The notes beneath the pieces were generated by a model, which saw only the letters and a list, made by a program, of their open reading frames with translations, made no database searches and was not told the DNA's origin. This document shows positions 11,170-24,180 of a stretch of 64,000 nt of DNA, one piece after another (position 1 is the stretch's first letter; each line of letters begins with the position of its first letter). Made by a program: the position numbers and the translations under genes. Origin of the DNA: Elmis aenea (taxonomy: Eukaryota > Arthropoda > Insecta > Coleoptera > Elmidae); NCBI GenBank assembly GCA_947652605.1, contig OX393576.1, positions 62,286,966 through 62,350,965 on the forward strand. The letters run 5' to 3'.

Positions 11170-11780
11170 TATAAGCTATAAATAAAATCATTTCAACTAC
11201 CGAGTAATGAAGACTCTACTAAATAAATGGTAATAATAACCACAAAGCAAGAAAATTAATTTTAAATTAAAATACATTTTTTGCAAGCTTCAATACTTAC
11301 AAATACAAATGCAAAACAGTAAAATTTTACACCATCATTTAATCAATACTTCTACATTCGTGCTTAATTAATATTTTTTTTTTTTTGTAGATACTATTAG
11401 GTACGTGGCGTAGTATATATTACATAGATTATTTTACAAAGCGCTTTACTCACATGGCATCGAGTCGTTATCAAAGTTGGACCATTAAAAATCGCTTTTG
11501 CAAAGTCAATTCAAATAAAAAGCAGTTTTTTACGAACACTGCCGACAAAATGTTTTGCCTGAAAAGTATTGAAAATATCGTGTGTGCTGCTCGCTACGGT
11601 TATCTTTATAGAGTTTTTAGTAATTCGTTGTGTATGAACAATTTTATGGGTATTTTCCACTTTATTTCGTTTTTACAAACCTGCTGAAAATCGAATCGCG
11701 ATAAAACAATCCATTTATTTGAAACTGTAGTCTTTATAGAATTTTTAGACAGTTTTTTTAGATCGAAAATATGATACCTA
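11170..11780. other. AT-rich DNA, no gene seen
   Basis: A frame of 77 codons (11454-11687, +) is open but has no recognisable domain and its base composition matches the surroundings. No repeat boundaries found. Confidence 0.4.
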
Positions 11781-12230
11781 CTGGGTTCTGGTACACCCTT
11801 CTTTCTCTTTAGTTTTGATTGTAGATAAATGAAATTTAAGCATATGATATGTGTAAAAAAACCGGATTATTTGAACATACGAACACTATTATTTTACTTC
11901 CGGTTTTGCCGGAAATTACCCTAACTCTGTTATTTCAAATGGAACACCCTGTATATTTTTAAATTTTTGGGAAGACGAAGCAATTTTGAATACAATTGCT
12001 CTATTTCGGTTAATTTTTATATTTTTAAACAATTTTTGGGTGAAAATTCATTTTTTTAATTAAGTGTGCCGTGACTTATGCCAATAAGTGTCCAAAAAAC
12101 GTTTTTGTGAATTTCAAATTACGTTAAGATTACTTTAATCGGCTTTGAAGGTTGCAGAATCGTTTTTTTTTGACACAGTCATTTTTTCTTTAAATCTAAT
12201 GGTAGTGGTTATTTAAAAAGAGTTTTTTTC

Positions 12231-12642
12231 CACGGGTTGAAGCAATCTAATTTTTTAATTGCTCCGATCCAGCTCCGTTTCAACATCAATCTGCCTGCTC
12301 CAGCTTCGCTCCATGCTCCAAATATTGATAAAATGTTTAAAATACGTTTTTTAATTAAAAGCTTTGTTTTTAAAAACCAAGCTTTGATTTTATCGGATAT
12401 GTGCAAATGGGTCAAATATTGTGATTTTTTTTAAATAAATGTTTGTAAAAACAAATTGTCATTCTTCAAATGTAAAAAAAAACGAAATATATTTTTTTAA
12501 ATTGTACATAATAAACTAAAGCAGTAGAACAATTAAAATTATTTGCTTCGGAATCCGCTCCAACTCCGGCCAAAAACCAATTGCTCCACTGCTCCGTGCT
12601 CCAGTTCCGTGCTCCAGTTCTGTGCTCCTCTCCAAACCCCTG
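12231..12642. mobile_element. hAT-like MITE with GGAGC/GCTCC repeats
   Basis: The sequence is dense in GCTCC words (for example CAGCTCCG, CTCCATGCTCC, GCTCCACTGCTCCGTGCTCC). The end AACCCCTG is a hAT-type terminus; the other end, CACGGGTTG, is an imperfect partner of CAGGGGTTT. Flanks are TTTTTTTC and TTTTTTTT, an 8-base match with one difference, so the duplication is plausible but low in complexity. It lies inside the CTGGGT element. Confidence 0.6.
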
Positions 12643-12893
12643 TTTTTTTTTCTGACAAATTTAACATACCAATAACTTATATTTGTGTTAAAAGGCTGCT
12701 TTAAAAACTTAAAGTATTTTGAAATCTTATTAAAATATCCTGTTAATCGTAGTATACTGTGATTAATTGCAGCTAGATATTACAAAAAAATTTAGTTTTT
12801 TTAATTAAATACTGTAGTAGTTGAACATAAAGATTAATAATTTGTTTTGTTGCAGTTAGACACAGTGTACTGCGATTTATAGGATATCTCAAT

Positions 12894-13045
12894 GGGTCAA
12901 TCTAAACAGATGAATCTTCCTTAGGTGTAAACAAATTTTACTTTGGTTACCTTTGTTAATAACAATCATAATCTCAATAGCAACAATGGTAACCACAGCA
13001 AAATGTGCTTACACCTAAGGAAGATTCATCTGTTTAGATTGACCC
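12894..13045. mobile_element. 152-bp short-arm MITE, near-perfect inverted repeats
   Basis: Arms of about 60 bases: the left begins GGGTCAATCTAAACAGATGA and continues ATCTTCCTTAGGTGTAA; the right is the reverse complement TTACACCTAAGGAAGAT... ending GATTGACCC. The middle GGTTACC...GGTAACC also pairs. The tip is only a short AT stretch, so the whole element can fold into one hairpin. The family is not recognised; no clear duplication beyond AT was found. Confidence 0.8.
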
Positions 13046-13280
13046 ATAGGTTTTTATAAAACTTTAAAAAAATTACTATCTGTCAAAAATCCGGTAGTTT
13101 AACCTTCAAAACCGATTAAATTGACGTAAATGTTTATTAAAAATTACAAAAATGGAAATGAAACAATAGTGTAATTACATATGTTTAAATAAACCGGTTT
13201 TCTTACACATATGTGAGTAAAATTACATTTGTCTAAAATTAAAAAATTAAAAAAAGGGGTGTACCAGAACTCACACCCAG

Positions 13281-14992
13281 TATAACAATTAATAACTATT
13301 ATTATTTATATGTTGACGTTACTTTATTTCATATTTAATTTACTTAATATCACAAAAGTTGCCTGTGTAAATTAGTTACTTAAAATTCCAAGCATCTATC
13401 TATTGACGACATGCTCCAATATTTTTAACACTTAATATTGAATTGTTTAAGAACATACCAATATAATTATAGTGTCAATCTTGTGCGCTGTTGCAAAAGA
13501 AAAATTATACCTCTTTTGAGCCTTCTACAATGACTGACCAAAGTTTCCCTGTATTGTTAAAGCAAAAACTATGATAAAAAACCTCGTTTTTATTGCAATT
13601 TAGATACATCAATAATTTAAATTTTATGTATAAAATGAATTTCGAATGTAGGAAAAGCGAATAAAAAAGACAGACGTAAAACGAAAAGCGTATAGAATTG
13701 GTGATACCGATCGGTAAGACGTTTTTCGAAGGGTTTAAACCATAAAAACAGATTTATTTTTGAACGGCAAGATATATTATTTAAATTTTAAAAATTTCGC
13801 TACGCTTTTTATCATAAATATTTACATTATACCTACACATATGCACTATTATGCTGTTTTTGTTTTTTAAATTTTAATATCTATGCACGGTGTCCCAATA
13901 CTCAAAGTCATGAACAATAATTTGCCTTACATATTTTCCCTTTTTTTTTAACTTGCATAATTATCCATAAATGGTTCAGTCGCATGGTCTCTAGACTTAA
14001 CGCCTCTTGATTTTTTTTCGATTTTTTACTTAAAATCCGATGAATATTAAGACCAAAAATTGTTTCTTATTTATCCTTGTAATTTTTAGAACTAGATTAT
14101 TTTACCAGTCATTTTTGACTATCAAAAACAAAATTTATAGGTACCATTATCTCGAATTTAACGTACTATAAATGTCACTGCAAGGACTTCAACTGCAGGT
14201 GGTTCAGTATCTGCCAATTTATTTAGTAATTATTACTGAAATATTAAATAACGTGTAGCAAGTTTAATATCAAATAGCTTCAGAATTAATTAACGATTAC
14301 TTCACACCTGTACAAATCCGCGACGACCCAATAAATTTAAGGCGAGTTTAGTTTCTGGGAACTGCATTAATCCGATTACGAAGGTATTGCTTAATAAGAC
14401 ACTTCAAAATAGAAACTAATATCAGAAGTTTAATAGCTCCTGGGAACAAAGCTCTCTGATTAAATTGTAAACATACTAACGGGAAAACGCTTTGAAGACC
14501 TGACTTAATTAATAATCTGTACATGCAATAAAACTTTATCAGCACTATATTTTCAATGGAACGTTCTAAATTGCTCAAACTGGCTGTACAATCATGTAAA
14601 TATACCTTTCTTTACCTATTTTAACTGTCTGAATTCAGTAACTCTTGCTGACGAAGTATTTACATTTTCAACTGCAAAATTAATGAGGTTGATTTTACCT
14701 CAAGGTTCGCTAACGTTTTTAAAGTCGTTTTAAATTTTTTTTTGTGTATGACCTTTTTTTTAATTTGACTTTTGTAAAAGCCACAGAACGAGAAATTTTT
14801 AAACCCGTAATGAACTGAACCTACTGAACGGATAAAAATCGACGAAACCAAATACACCATTTATCAATAATGTAAACTATTTTTGTGTTTGTTAAGGTTT
14901 TAATTAAATATTTAATATTGCATGCTCCCAGTTTTGTTGTAAATTTGTATTTACGTTTGTATCAATAAAAATTTGTTCTATTTGTGTGTATA
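13281..14992. other. AT-rich DNA, no gene seen
   Basis: Only short random-looking frames (14348-14578 and 14660-14860 on minus, neither with a domain). No inverted or direct repeats recognised. Confidence 0.4.
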
Positions 14993-15300
14993 CTGGGTGT
15001 AAATGAAGTGTGGTACACCTCATTTTTTTTCCTTAGTTTTGATTTTAGATAAATGAAATTTTAGACATATGATATGTGCAAAAAACCGGGCTTTTTGAGC
15101 ACAGCCACACATTTGTTTTACTTCCGGTTTCGCCGGAAATTATCCGAACTTTGTTATTTTAAAGGAACACCCAGTATATTTTTACATTTTTGAAAAGAGG
15201 AAGCGATTCTGGATACAACTGCACTGGTTAATTTTTATAACCTCAAAAGTTCTTTGGAACAAAATTTAGATTTTTATTAAGGGTGCCGTGAAGTATTTGC
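14993..15300 (+). mobile_element. Half copy of the CTGGGT element
   Basis: CTGGGTGTAAATGAAGTGTG opens the copy, flanked by TA, followed by TTTAGTTTTGATTTTAGATA, ACATATGATATGTGCAAAAA and TTACTTCCGGTTTCGCCGG in the same order as 11781 onward. Similarity ends around the GGGTGCCGTGAAG motif (copy 1 has GTGTGCCGTGACT at about 12064). The right arm is missing. Confidence 0.75.
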
Positions 15301-17032
15301 ATGTATATTTAATGTACACTTGGTAAACATCCATTTGCGGTTTTCATTTGTATGTCCCTTGTATATAAATTCAGAAAGTCATCGAAAAAATTGAAACGTC
15401 AGTTGCTGAATTTTACATTAAAGACACTAACTTTATAGACCTGTTTACTCGTACAGTGAAATACTTTCAGCTTGTGTATTAAACCAATTTAATTTAGTGG
15501 ACTTCGCTTCGTTCCGAGGTAAAAATAAGTTGTTCATTCATAGCACAATGGGGTCTCATTTGTGAGCTCAGTTTCCTTTCAAGGGTTTAAGTAAGATTAA
15601 GCTTTATATATTAAGTGGAAGAGACTTTAGGCGAGAAAGCTGCCTGTTTCTTGACTCAGTAAATACTCGTAATAAGCGAGGAAAATGTTAAAAATAGTTG
15701 ACAGAAGCTGTAATTTATTGAGAGACTTTAAATTTTATAATAACTTCTTTAGATTTATCTTTTTGATATTACGTGTCTTATACTAGTTAAGCTGAAATTA
15801 AAGGTTTCTTTTATCGATGGTGTTTGGTTCCGAAATGGTCGTAGTAACAATAGAATTTCCAGGTGTTGTTCTATTTCGACGTTCGTTTACCTACACAAAT
15901 TAGTCGTAAGCTTTACAGGTCTAACCTGAATTTTTTGTTGCTTTTAAAGCAAGAGTAGATATTATATCAATGGGTTATGATTTATGTGAATGTAATTGTA
16001 GAAGCCTAGAACACCCATAGATTCTTTCATCCGCTCTCTTTTAAGATTCCATCGTTTCAGCACCTACATCCGTCGAACGGTAGATTTAATGTTTTCTGGA
16101 AGCTTAACGTGACAAGAAGGAAATACTAGCTTTAAAGGACGGTAAATCAATGTTTAATGTTCGGTTTACCACAATTGTCACGTGCAGTTGATAAAAAGAA
16201 GCTTTTATGTAAAAGCTTAGAGAGCTTTCACGAAAAGGATTTATACGAAACAAATAAAAATTGCTACAGTATTTTACGTTAGCTCGTAAATTGTTACCTT
16301 ATGATGCTGAATAATGGTTTACTCTTTCAAATGTACTTTTTATACATAAACAGGTTTTGCAAACTAAGCGCGGAAGTTCTATCAGCTTTTGTTTAAAACG
16401 CTTGTTTATTTAGGTACAAAGCTCCAATTTTATCAGACTAGTACTAAAGTTTCTGAGGAAGTGTGTAAATAAATATTGAATTAGACTAAACATTTTAATC
16501 ACGATTTATAAATTATATGATAATTAGGTATGTCGTTAACATTAATTTATTTTCCTTACATAGTATTTCATTTTGCTTTAAAGCTTTGTGCCATATAAAT
16601 ATGTGAGTTTCCATGATTTTTATTACATTTTTTATCTATACAATATTCTTTGTTCTTTAGATTTATTAAGATTGAGAATAAATTTTCTTTTTTATTAAAA
16701 AAATCCCCAGAGAACAAGCACTCAAGTAAATTTTATTTTATTTTATGTAACTTTATATGGCAATGCATACTTTCGCTATTTAGCATTTTTATGTAACTTT
16801 TATATTTTCAGATAGAATTTAATGTTTATACATTTTAATTTGTGTAGTTTATTTATATCACTTAGAATGTTATTAATGCTCAAAAGTTATAAATAAAACC
16901 AATTATTACAGACTGATTTAAAATGACAAAAAAACTTCCTTTCAACCAAATTTTTTGTCTCAAAAAACTTAACAATATTTAGTCATCTGTTTTCGATTAT
17001 ATCAAACATAATGTTCTTTATTACCAACTGTA
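15301..17032. other. Apparently single-copy AT-rich DNA
   Basis: No transposon ends, tandem repeats or coding domains seen. 15480-16260 has slightly higher G+C and no similarity to other parts of the window; it is a candidate for conserved intronic sequence if the region belongs to the CUB gene. Confidence 0.35.
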
Positions 17033-19059
17033 CAGGGTGAACCAGATTCGAATGTTTTACAGGGTATCTCGGTTGTCGTAATAGTTAGCGAAAATTTGAT
17101 ATCAGTCTCCTGGGCTATTTTCTGAGAAAAGGACGCCAATGTAATCAAACAACAGACGAAAATAGAACAAATTGATATGAAGGTTTTTTTTATACAGACT
17201 TTATGCTTAATTTAAAAACAAAATTAAAATTTTTAAGCAACTTTGACTTTCGAGATATGAAGTAAACCTATTTTTTAAAATGTAGGGTTTATATTTATAT
17301 ATATTAAAATGTAAACCCGAATTGGTCATGACTTTATATGAAAAATATTTTTTTTAGCTTTTCATATATGAAGAATGAAAAAGAGTATTGATCTATAATT
17401 TTGGTTATAAACATAATGACATCTGATGTGTTTAATGAAAATATTTTTAAGATGGCACCATATCCGGAAATACCGGAAGTTGACGTCTGTCTACTTTCTT
17501 AATTCAAATACAATGGTCTGTTTTTTATTGGATTTTTGGATTTAATACGTTATTTAAGAAAGACTTTACTAGCATTCCCTATACCTAAGTGCAGTAGTTT
17601 TTTAGATTTTTGGACTTTTTTGATTTTTGTTTAAATTTTAATCGTGATGCTTAATATTATCTACCGCCGGCATTTTTGAAGAGAAAACGCTTAAATTTGG
17701 ACTGCATAAAAAAAACCTTGGAGTTTAACCTGGAATTTTTGCAATCGAGGCATTACTTACAGGTTGTCCAAAATTTAATTTGTTTTTAATACAAATTCAG
17801 ACCACTAAAACTCGTTTTTTTCAAATACAATGCCCAAATTTTCTTTTCTGTTTCTAATGTAAAATTAAATTCTGCATTAATCTGTATTAACGTTTCCTTT
17901 ACCTATCTGCAACAATTTTCGAATTATTAAGAGTTTTTAATAAAGTTAAGAGAAAAGATAAAATTTTTAAATAGTGAGCCTTGGAAATGATAACAAATGC
18001 CAATATTAATAAATGTTATCCGTTTTAATTTACATTTTTACACATAAAATCCTTTTAATGAAAAAACTGTTTACATTTTACAATAAATTAGTGCGACTGT
18101 ATCACTGTTATTTTTGACTTTCGAATTGTTCTACACATTCAAAAAACAAATGGTTATGTTAGCCTTGTCAATTTTCAATGAATATTGTTAAAATTGTAAG
18201 TATTTTTATTGTATAATTGTTTCAATCTAATTTGTAACTTGTATCTAGTATTTAAAATTTATGTTATTTATATTTAATCGTTTCAAGTCATGTTAAGAAT
18301 AGTTTTATAAATGAAATTTGTAATCACATTTGTTTTCAGCCCTTGAAGAAGCCATAAAAACATTAAGTGCGAAACGTCGGATTTTTAACCAAAATCAATA
18401 AAAACCGTCCTGTAAATCCAGAGTTTTTAATTTCTAAACCTTAAAACAACGGACGTTCAACAATTTATAATAAAATATTAATAACTGTCGACCACTTTTA
18501 TTGCGTTTTTCTGAAGTAATCCATAAAAATGAAAAAATGACGTTCAGTTGTTTAATAATTGTAAACATTATTTGTTTACAAAATCATGGCAATAAACTTT
18601 GACAAGGAATTTTTTACAAAAGTAGCCATATCTCGGGTATTTTTTGCAACATATATATAAAACTACATTTGTAAAGCTAAGAAAATTATCCTTCATATAA
18701 AGTGTTGGCCAACTAGATTTTCTATATATAGAAAAATTAAGGTTTTCATCATATGTCGTAGGTCAAGGTCGCTAAAGATATTTTAATTCTGTTTTTAGAT
18801 TAAGGATAAAAGTCTGAATAAAAAACCTTAATAACATTTGGTTGTATTTTAATAAATAAAGAAGTTATAGTAGGTAAGTTTAAAAAATGATTAAATTTCA
18901 TTTTTCGTCTGTAGTGCCAAAATCCAAAGCGATTTAAAAAATCTTATTACATTGGCGATCTTTTCTCAAAAAAATAGCCCAAGACACCTTTATCAGATTT
19001 TCGCTAACTATTACGGTAACCGAGATACACCGTAAAACATTCGAATGTGGTCCACCCTG
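17033..19059. mobile_element. 2-kb palindromic TIR element (CAGGGTGAACCAGATTCGAATG)
   Basis: The left end CAGGGTGAACCAGATTCGAA and right end TTCGAATGTGGTCCACCCTG are inverted repeats flanked by TA. Inverted matches continue for over 150 bases: GTAATAGTTAGCGAAAATTTGA against AGATTTTCGCTAACTATTACGG, and CTATTTTCTGAGAAAAGGACGCC against GGCGATCTTTTCTCAAAAAAATAG. No transposase frame is visible. The centre contains a foreign-looking motif at 18340-18381. Confidence 0.85.
18340..18381 (+). other. Motif CTTGAAGAAG...GCGAAACGTCGG
   Basis: The arrangement CCTTGAAGAAGCC, spacer, GTGCGAAACGTCGG resembles a motif common at the ends of Penelope-like and other retroelements in invertebrates; hammerhead ribozymes with a CTGATGA box and a GAAA box have been described in such elements. 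Here the first box is CTTGAAGA, so the catalytic core is not intact as read. It is most likely a retroelement scrap inside the TIR element; ribozyme activity is not claimed. Confidence 0.3.
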
Positions 19060-19061
19060 TA

Positions 19062-21330
19062 TACCATTTTTAAGTGCTGCAAGTTTAACTTCATTGCTTA
19101 GAAATAACATTTCACAAGCGTCTTCCGTCTTTCCGCAAACTTAATTGAACCTCATAAACAAAATATTCCGAAACACCGGAACATATTGTGGTTATGATCG
19201 GAAATGTAATTACGCAAGCAGCTTTTTAAGTCTTCGGGTAATTACCAAACAATTTTTGCTCGCGACACTTTCACGCGGAAAAACCTGCAACAGACAGGTC
19301 TGGTGAACACGGAAATCGTGAGACGGGTAGGAAACGGGAAATGACTTGTCGGAAAAGATCGCATGCAAGCTCCCTTCCTTGCAAGGCCGGGTGAACTGTT
19401 ACCGCACTTACTGAAAGTGAAAAACGCTGTGATCAGCGCAGGTCGTTCAAAATTAAAGGAGAATGGTCACACTATACCGGTACCTTTTTGTTATTTCCGG
19501 ATTATGCAATCTTTTTCAGTCCATTGTTTTTTAAATTCCTAATTTTTAAGAGTGTTTGGAAAATAATTTTTTGCTCATAAAATCAAAAAACCAACGTGTT
19601 CAACAACTAAAACCTCGCTCGATCGCTGAATGGTGTACTTATTATAATCTGAGTGGCATTATGAATAATTAAAGGTAATTGGTCAATTTTGTCTGTATAG
19701 AGCAGCGAGTTTATTGTGAAGTTCAAGGCATACAATATTATTTGTTTCCCTAGGTATAGAATCAAGTTCACTAGACCGTGATTGTAAATTTCACGGGATT
19801 TAATTAATATCGTATGACGAAGGAGGGTTTATATACAATTTCCCTACCATATGTAAATTGTGGCAGTGTGACGAATTGGTTCAAAGTTTTCGATATAATT
19901 AGGTCTATAATAAATTGCTTGGTAGGTCAAAGACGCTCAATAGTTTTTTTAATATACAGCGTGTAAGAAAATTTAGTTTAAATATTGGGTTATCGCTTAT
20001 TATAATTGCTAGAGTATCTATATGTTACAATCTTCGTTCCTTGGAACCGCGTCTTCTTTGATTACGTGACGTTTTGACCATACTGTCTTGATCTTTATCA
20101 AACGACTAACATGAACAATGGCCGCGAAAGCCTGAATAATGAAATGCCAGAGTATAGGTTTAAATTTGGCAAGGCTGCTAAAATCGGTGCTCATTAATAT
20201 TTCGAAGAGAAATTGGATATACATTTCTTCCGAGAAAACTAGGAAAAACTGGAAAATAAGATTTTTGAAAACCGTTTATAACTTCTTTGGAGTATGAAAT
20301 ATTTTAAATGTGTAAAAACAGTGCCAACTCCACTTTTTAAGCCGAATTTATGGTGATCACAAATTTTTGCCAGGTCGATTCGTTTTTGTTTTATGGCAAC
20401 CAAATTTATTTTTTCTTATGGGCGCAATTTTTGCTTTTTACGTACCTAATCAAATAGCATTTATTTTTCTGAAAATCATTGATGTATCACACAATATATT
20501 TTACTTATACTTTTATTGTAAAATTTGTAATACATATTACGTTTTGGACAACAGCTAGTGATGCCACGCGAAAAGGTTTTTTAATTGAAATAATAAAGAG
20601 GTCGTCAAAAAGATTGGCGGCCATGAAATACGCACTATTTTTTGTTCAACCGCGAAAATGATCTAATTATAACTAAAAAATATTGATTACTTTCAAAAAT
20701 TTTAAATCGACCAGTAGCCTGGTGGCCAGGAATGTCTAAGATGAAAACAACATATTTTGCATTTATAAAATTTGATGGTTCTTAATAATAAATTGAAATA
20801 TAAAAGTCCCAGTTAGTTTTGCGGCAAAATATTCACTTCACATGCGCTTGCACAAAAACTCTTTTAAGTACCTATACCTTAAATCAATCACGCAGTTCAA
20901 CGAATGGAATATTTTTAGTTTAGTTAGTAAGAGAAAATTAAACACCTTTTTTGCGCTGTACAGAGGGGACTGATAATCGTATTTGTGGGAATTCCCGATT
21001 TTTGTTTGTATTTTTACGTCTGTCAATTCTTAATTTGTATCTATAGATTATTCTGTTGGAAGATAATTTAAATACACAATTTCAATTTAAATTTTTGGTG
21101 TAATTGCAGTAGCTCTAAAAAAAAGATACTAATTTCAGTACTAACTGCTGTTGATATATAACAATAATATAAGCGAGTGTATGGTTAAATAATCTACAGG
21201 TATTTTGATAACTAAAAATATTTTATTACCTACCTGAAAAGTACCTACTCAATTAAAGATATAGTTATAAAAAGTATTTATTTAAATGCAGTAGGTACCT
21301 AATAAAATTACCTAAAAAAAAACAAAAAAT
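19062..21330. other. AT-rich DNA with a G+C-richer island at about 19090-19470
   Basis: No supported gene. The island 19090-19470 contains words such as CACGCGGAAAAACC, GGTCTGGTGAACACGG and CTTGCAAGGCCGGGTGAAC, has no inverted repeats and appears once in the window. It could be a conserved intronic regulatory block, but no specific site is proven. Frames at 20018-20661 and 20838-21026 lack domains. Confidence 0.35.
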
Positions 21331-21446
21331 ATTCGAGACGAGACGAGATTCTCGACCTCGAGACGAGATTTTGGAAGTCGACAAATCCTCGAGACGAGAC
21401 AAGGCAAATTTCTCGTCTCGTATCGTCTCGCGACATCACTAACAAC
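21331..21446. mobile_element. Fragment rich in CGAGACGAGAC repeats, hAT-like end
   Basis: The patch consists of repeated CTCGAGACGAGAC and its complement, for example CGAGACGAGACGAGATTCTCG and TCTCGTCTCGTATCGTCTCG, ending CGACATCACTA. The hAT element at 54167-54943 has the same subterminal words (GAGACTCGAGACGAGAC), so this is probably an end fragment of a related element. The second end is not found. Confidence 0.5.
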
Positions 21447-22405
21447 AACCACTATAAATCAAGCCACCTGGTCGTTGTAGTTTCTGTCATTACCTTGACA
21501 AACAATCAACAAACTAAAAATGTAGGAAGCCTTGTCATCGAAGTTTTCCTTGGAAAAATTCCTTTCGTTTTTTGGAGTTTGAGGCAATAACTCTAAAACA
21601 AAGGGTAATAAGTTTGTTTTTGTTTCTTTTTTTCAATATAAATCTAACCTTTATTATTAATGATGTTATGTTAAGATTCGCAACTGTATTGGATTATGAC
21701 TTTTCATTATTACATGATTTTAAAACTAAAATGGATAGAATATATTTAATTTTTTTCACCTTTAAATTATCGCTCAATACAAACATACAAAGCGCGATAT
21801 AATGAAAGAAGATCTTTGAAATTACTTTCGGTTTTCTCGTTTAAGTTATCTTTTAATAATAAGTTTTCCTCAGATTTTTCCCAGTACCAATTACAACTTA
21901 AAACAATTTTTTTTTAGCTTATTAACGATTAAGAAAATATCTGTGATACTCTAATCTACAACAAAACGTCATACGGCCCATTGTGTCCAATATGCATAAT
22001 AAATAATGTCCATATTTGAATGTAACTTTGATTAAATACACTTAGGTAACAATGCAAATTCAGCTGTTAAAACGTAATTGCAACCTTGTACATAAGCAAA
22101 CTTAGGTTAAGGTAAATAGAACCACAGTTGTTCCGAAATCCTAAATATAATACAGCATGAGTGTTTGCCTTGTTCCAATTATGCAAAAACGAAGCTGGCT
22201 TTGTATATAATCTGAAAACTTGAACGCTGTGTAAACATTGTGGTAAAAACATAAGAGAAGCGATGTGTTCTATGCTTTTGAAAATGGAAACTGTATGGAA
22301 AGCCACAAGTTGTAATCTAAACATTTAAAAAGTTATTATTGTATTGTTTATGTAAGAATCTGACACAAAAAATAAATCTTATTTATACATAAATGAAATT
22401 AAACA
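21447..22405. other. AT-rich DNA, no gene seen
   Basis: Frames at 21572-21802 (+) and 22067-22324 (-) have no recognised domain and no splice context. No repeats identified. Confidence 0.4.
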
Positions 22406-22455
22406 TCTCCTTCCTCTTAATCGGTCTTCTTATACCTTTTGGTGTCGAGGATTAA
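22406..22455 (-). mobile_element. RTE-type retrotransposon 3'-end fragment
   Basis: CTCCTTCCTCTTAATCGG followed by TATACCTTTTGGTGTCGAGG matches the 3' end of the RTE copy at 58060-59122, in the same orientation. The (GAA)n tail is degraded, so this is an older insertion than that at 58060. Confidence 0.6.
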
Positions 22456-22489
22456 AGATATAAGCATGATAACACAATTTATGGGTAAA

Positions 22490-23984
22490 CAGGGTGTACC
22501 AGATTACATTTTCAGAATGGGGATCTCGCTTATTATAAGAGATACAGGTTTGTTTAAATTAGATGAATTATTTCTTAGTATGAGAGGAGCCACAATTAAT
22601 TTTTAAAAGTACAATAATCCTTGTACTTCAGATGTCTTAGTAGCAAATATGAAAATGTCGAATTTCTTTTTTCTCTTATAACTCTTTTGTCTTAATCTAT
22701 AGAACAATTTTATTTGTACCTTCTTAAGGTACTTTTTTATGTAGAATGCAATCATTATTTTACTTTTTTTTAACGCCTATAATTTTTGAGATATTACCTC
22801 TAATTTTATTTTTTCTTATGGGCCCCGAAGTTAAATGTGCTTTATTTCTCTCTTTTAAATGAAATATTACTTGCTAAGTATATCTATTTTTATAAATAAG
22901 TCACAAAATCAAGAAAAATCGTATTTTACACATCACTTATCAAGCTATCTATGAAAATAAAAACAAAAAACAACTAATTAAATGTCAAATGACAGTTACC
23001 ATTTGTCTGCGGTGTCATTTATTACAATTTTATATTATTGTCGTCTAACTCGATAGTACTTGTAGCAATTGTTGTAATTATTGCTACATTTAAAAAAAGC
23101 AAAAAATTTTACATGTGGAGATGCTATATTCTTTACCATAAAAACTGTCTAGAAGCTGAGAGAATATGCTTTATGCCGAGATGTCAACGAAGGGTGCATA
23201 ATTACCGAAATTTGGAAAAAAATTTAAAAGAATATGTTTTTTTTCCAGAAACCAACCAAAAACTAAAAACAAATCAATAAAGAATTAGAATTATCAGTTT
23301 TTACACAGTTTCTATGGCAAAGAATGTAGCATTTCAATATACAAAATTTTTAATAATTGTAAATTTGCCCATAACTATAAATGATAACAAATTTGCTACA
23401 ATGAGTATCGAATTGCAAAACAATACTATAAAATTCTAATAAATGATACCACAGAAATAGTAACTATCATTTGACATTTAATTAGTTGTTTTTTGTTATA
23501 ATTCTCATACGTGATGGGTAAAATACGATTTTTCTTCATTTTGTGACTTATTTATTAGAATAGATATAACAAGTAATATCTCATTCAAACGAAAAAAAAA
23601 AGCACATTTAATTAACTATTCTATATTCTATTCCATAGCCAACTTCACGGCCCATAAGAAAAAACGAAATTAGGGGTAATATCTCAAAAATGGTTAGTGA
23701 TTGAAAAAATCGAAAATAACAGTTACATTCTCCATTAAAAAGTACCTTAATAAATTACTAATAAAATTGATCTAATGAACAAAATAAAAAAGTTATGAGA
23801 GAAAAAAGAAATTCGACATTTTCATATTTTTTGCTATAACATCTGATGTACGAGGATTTTTGTTCTTTTAAAAGTTGATTGTGGCTCCTCTCATACTAAG
23901 GAATAATTCATTTATTTTAAACAACCCTGTATTTCCTATAATAGGTGAGATCCTCATGCTGGAAATGTAATCTGGGACAACCTG
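22490..23984. mobile_element. 1.5-kb near-palindromic TIR element (CAGGGTGTACCAGATTACATT)
   Basis: CAGGGTGTACCAGATTACATT at the left pairs with AATGTAATCTGGGACAACCTG at the right. Arm matches continue to the centre: CTTAGTATGAGAGGAGCCACAA with TTGTGGCTCCTCTCATACTAAG, and AACTAATTAAATGTCAAATGA with TCATTTGACATTTAATTAGTT. The short coding-looking frame 23038-23280 sits at the centre of the palindrome and has no convincing domain. Non-autonomous; superfamily inferred from the ends. Confidence 0.85.
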
Positions 23985-24180
23985 TACTAAACAATAAAAA
24001 TAGGACTCTCTACATTTTTATTACACTCTCTTCTGACTAACAGCTAGTTTGAACAAAGTATAATAGGAAATAAAAAGTAACACTTTAAGAACATAAATTC
24101 TTGCAGTTACAGTAATAATAAAACGACAAAATGGATTAATAAAATTTTGATATTACAGTGGGTGTTAAAACATAGTTTTT

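Larger units (their letters stand above)
11781..13280. mobile_element. TIR element with CTGGGT ends, carrying two nested MITEs
   Basis: The left end CTGGGTTCTGGTACACCCTT and right end AGGGGTGTACCAGAACTCACACCCAG are inverted repeats flanked by TA. Farther in, the left arm's ATATGATATGTGTAAAAAAACCGG pairs with the right arm's AACCGGTTTTCTTACACATATG. Both interior copies of the block around TACTTCCGGTTTTGCCGG and GGAACACCCTG occur also at 14993 and 60079. Two other elements sit inside (12231-12642 and 12894-13045). No transposase is visible; it is probably a Tc1/mariner-type non-autonomous element (inferred from TA). Confidence 0.75.

Noticed and set aside
23038..23280. Possible THAP-like CFMPRC...VFFPE in an 80-codon frame
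   Set aside because: Spacing between the Cys pair and FFP is too long, no C-x-x-H follows, and it lies at the centre of a palindromic MITE.
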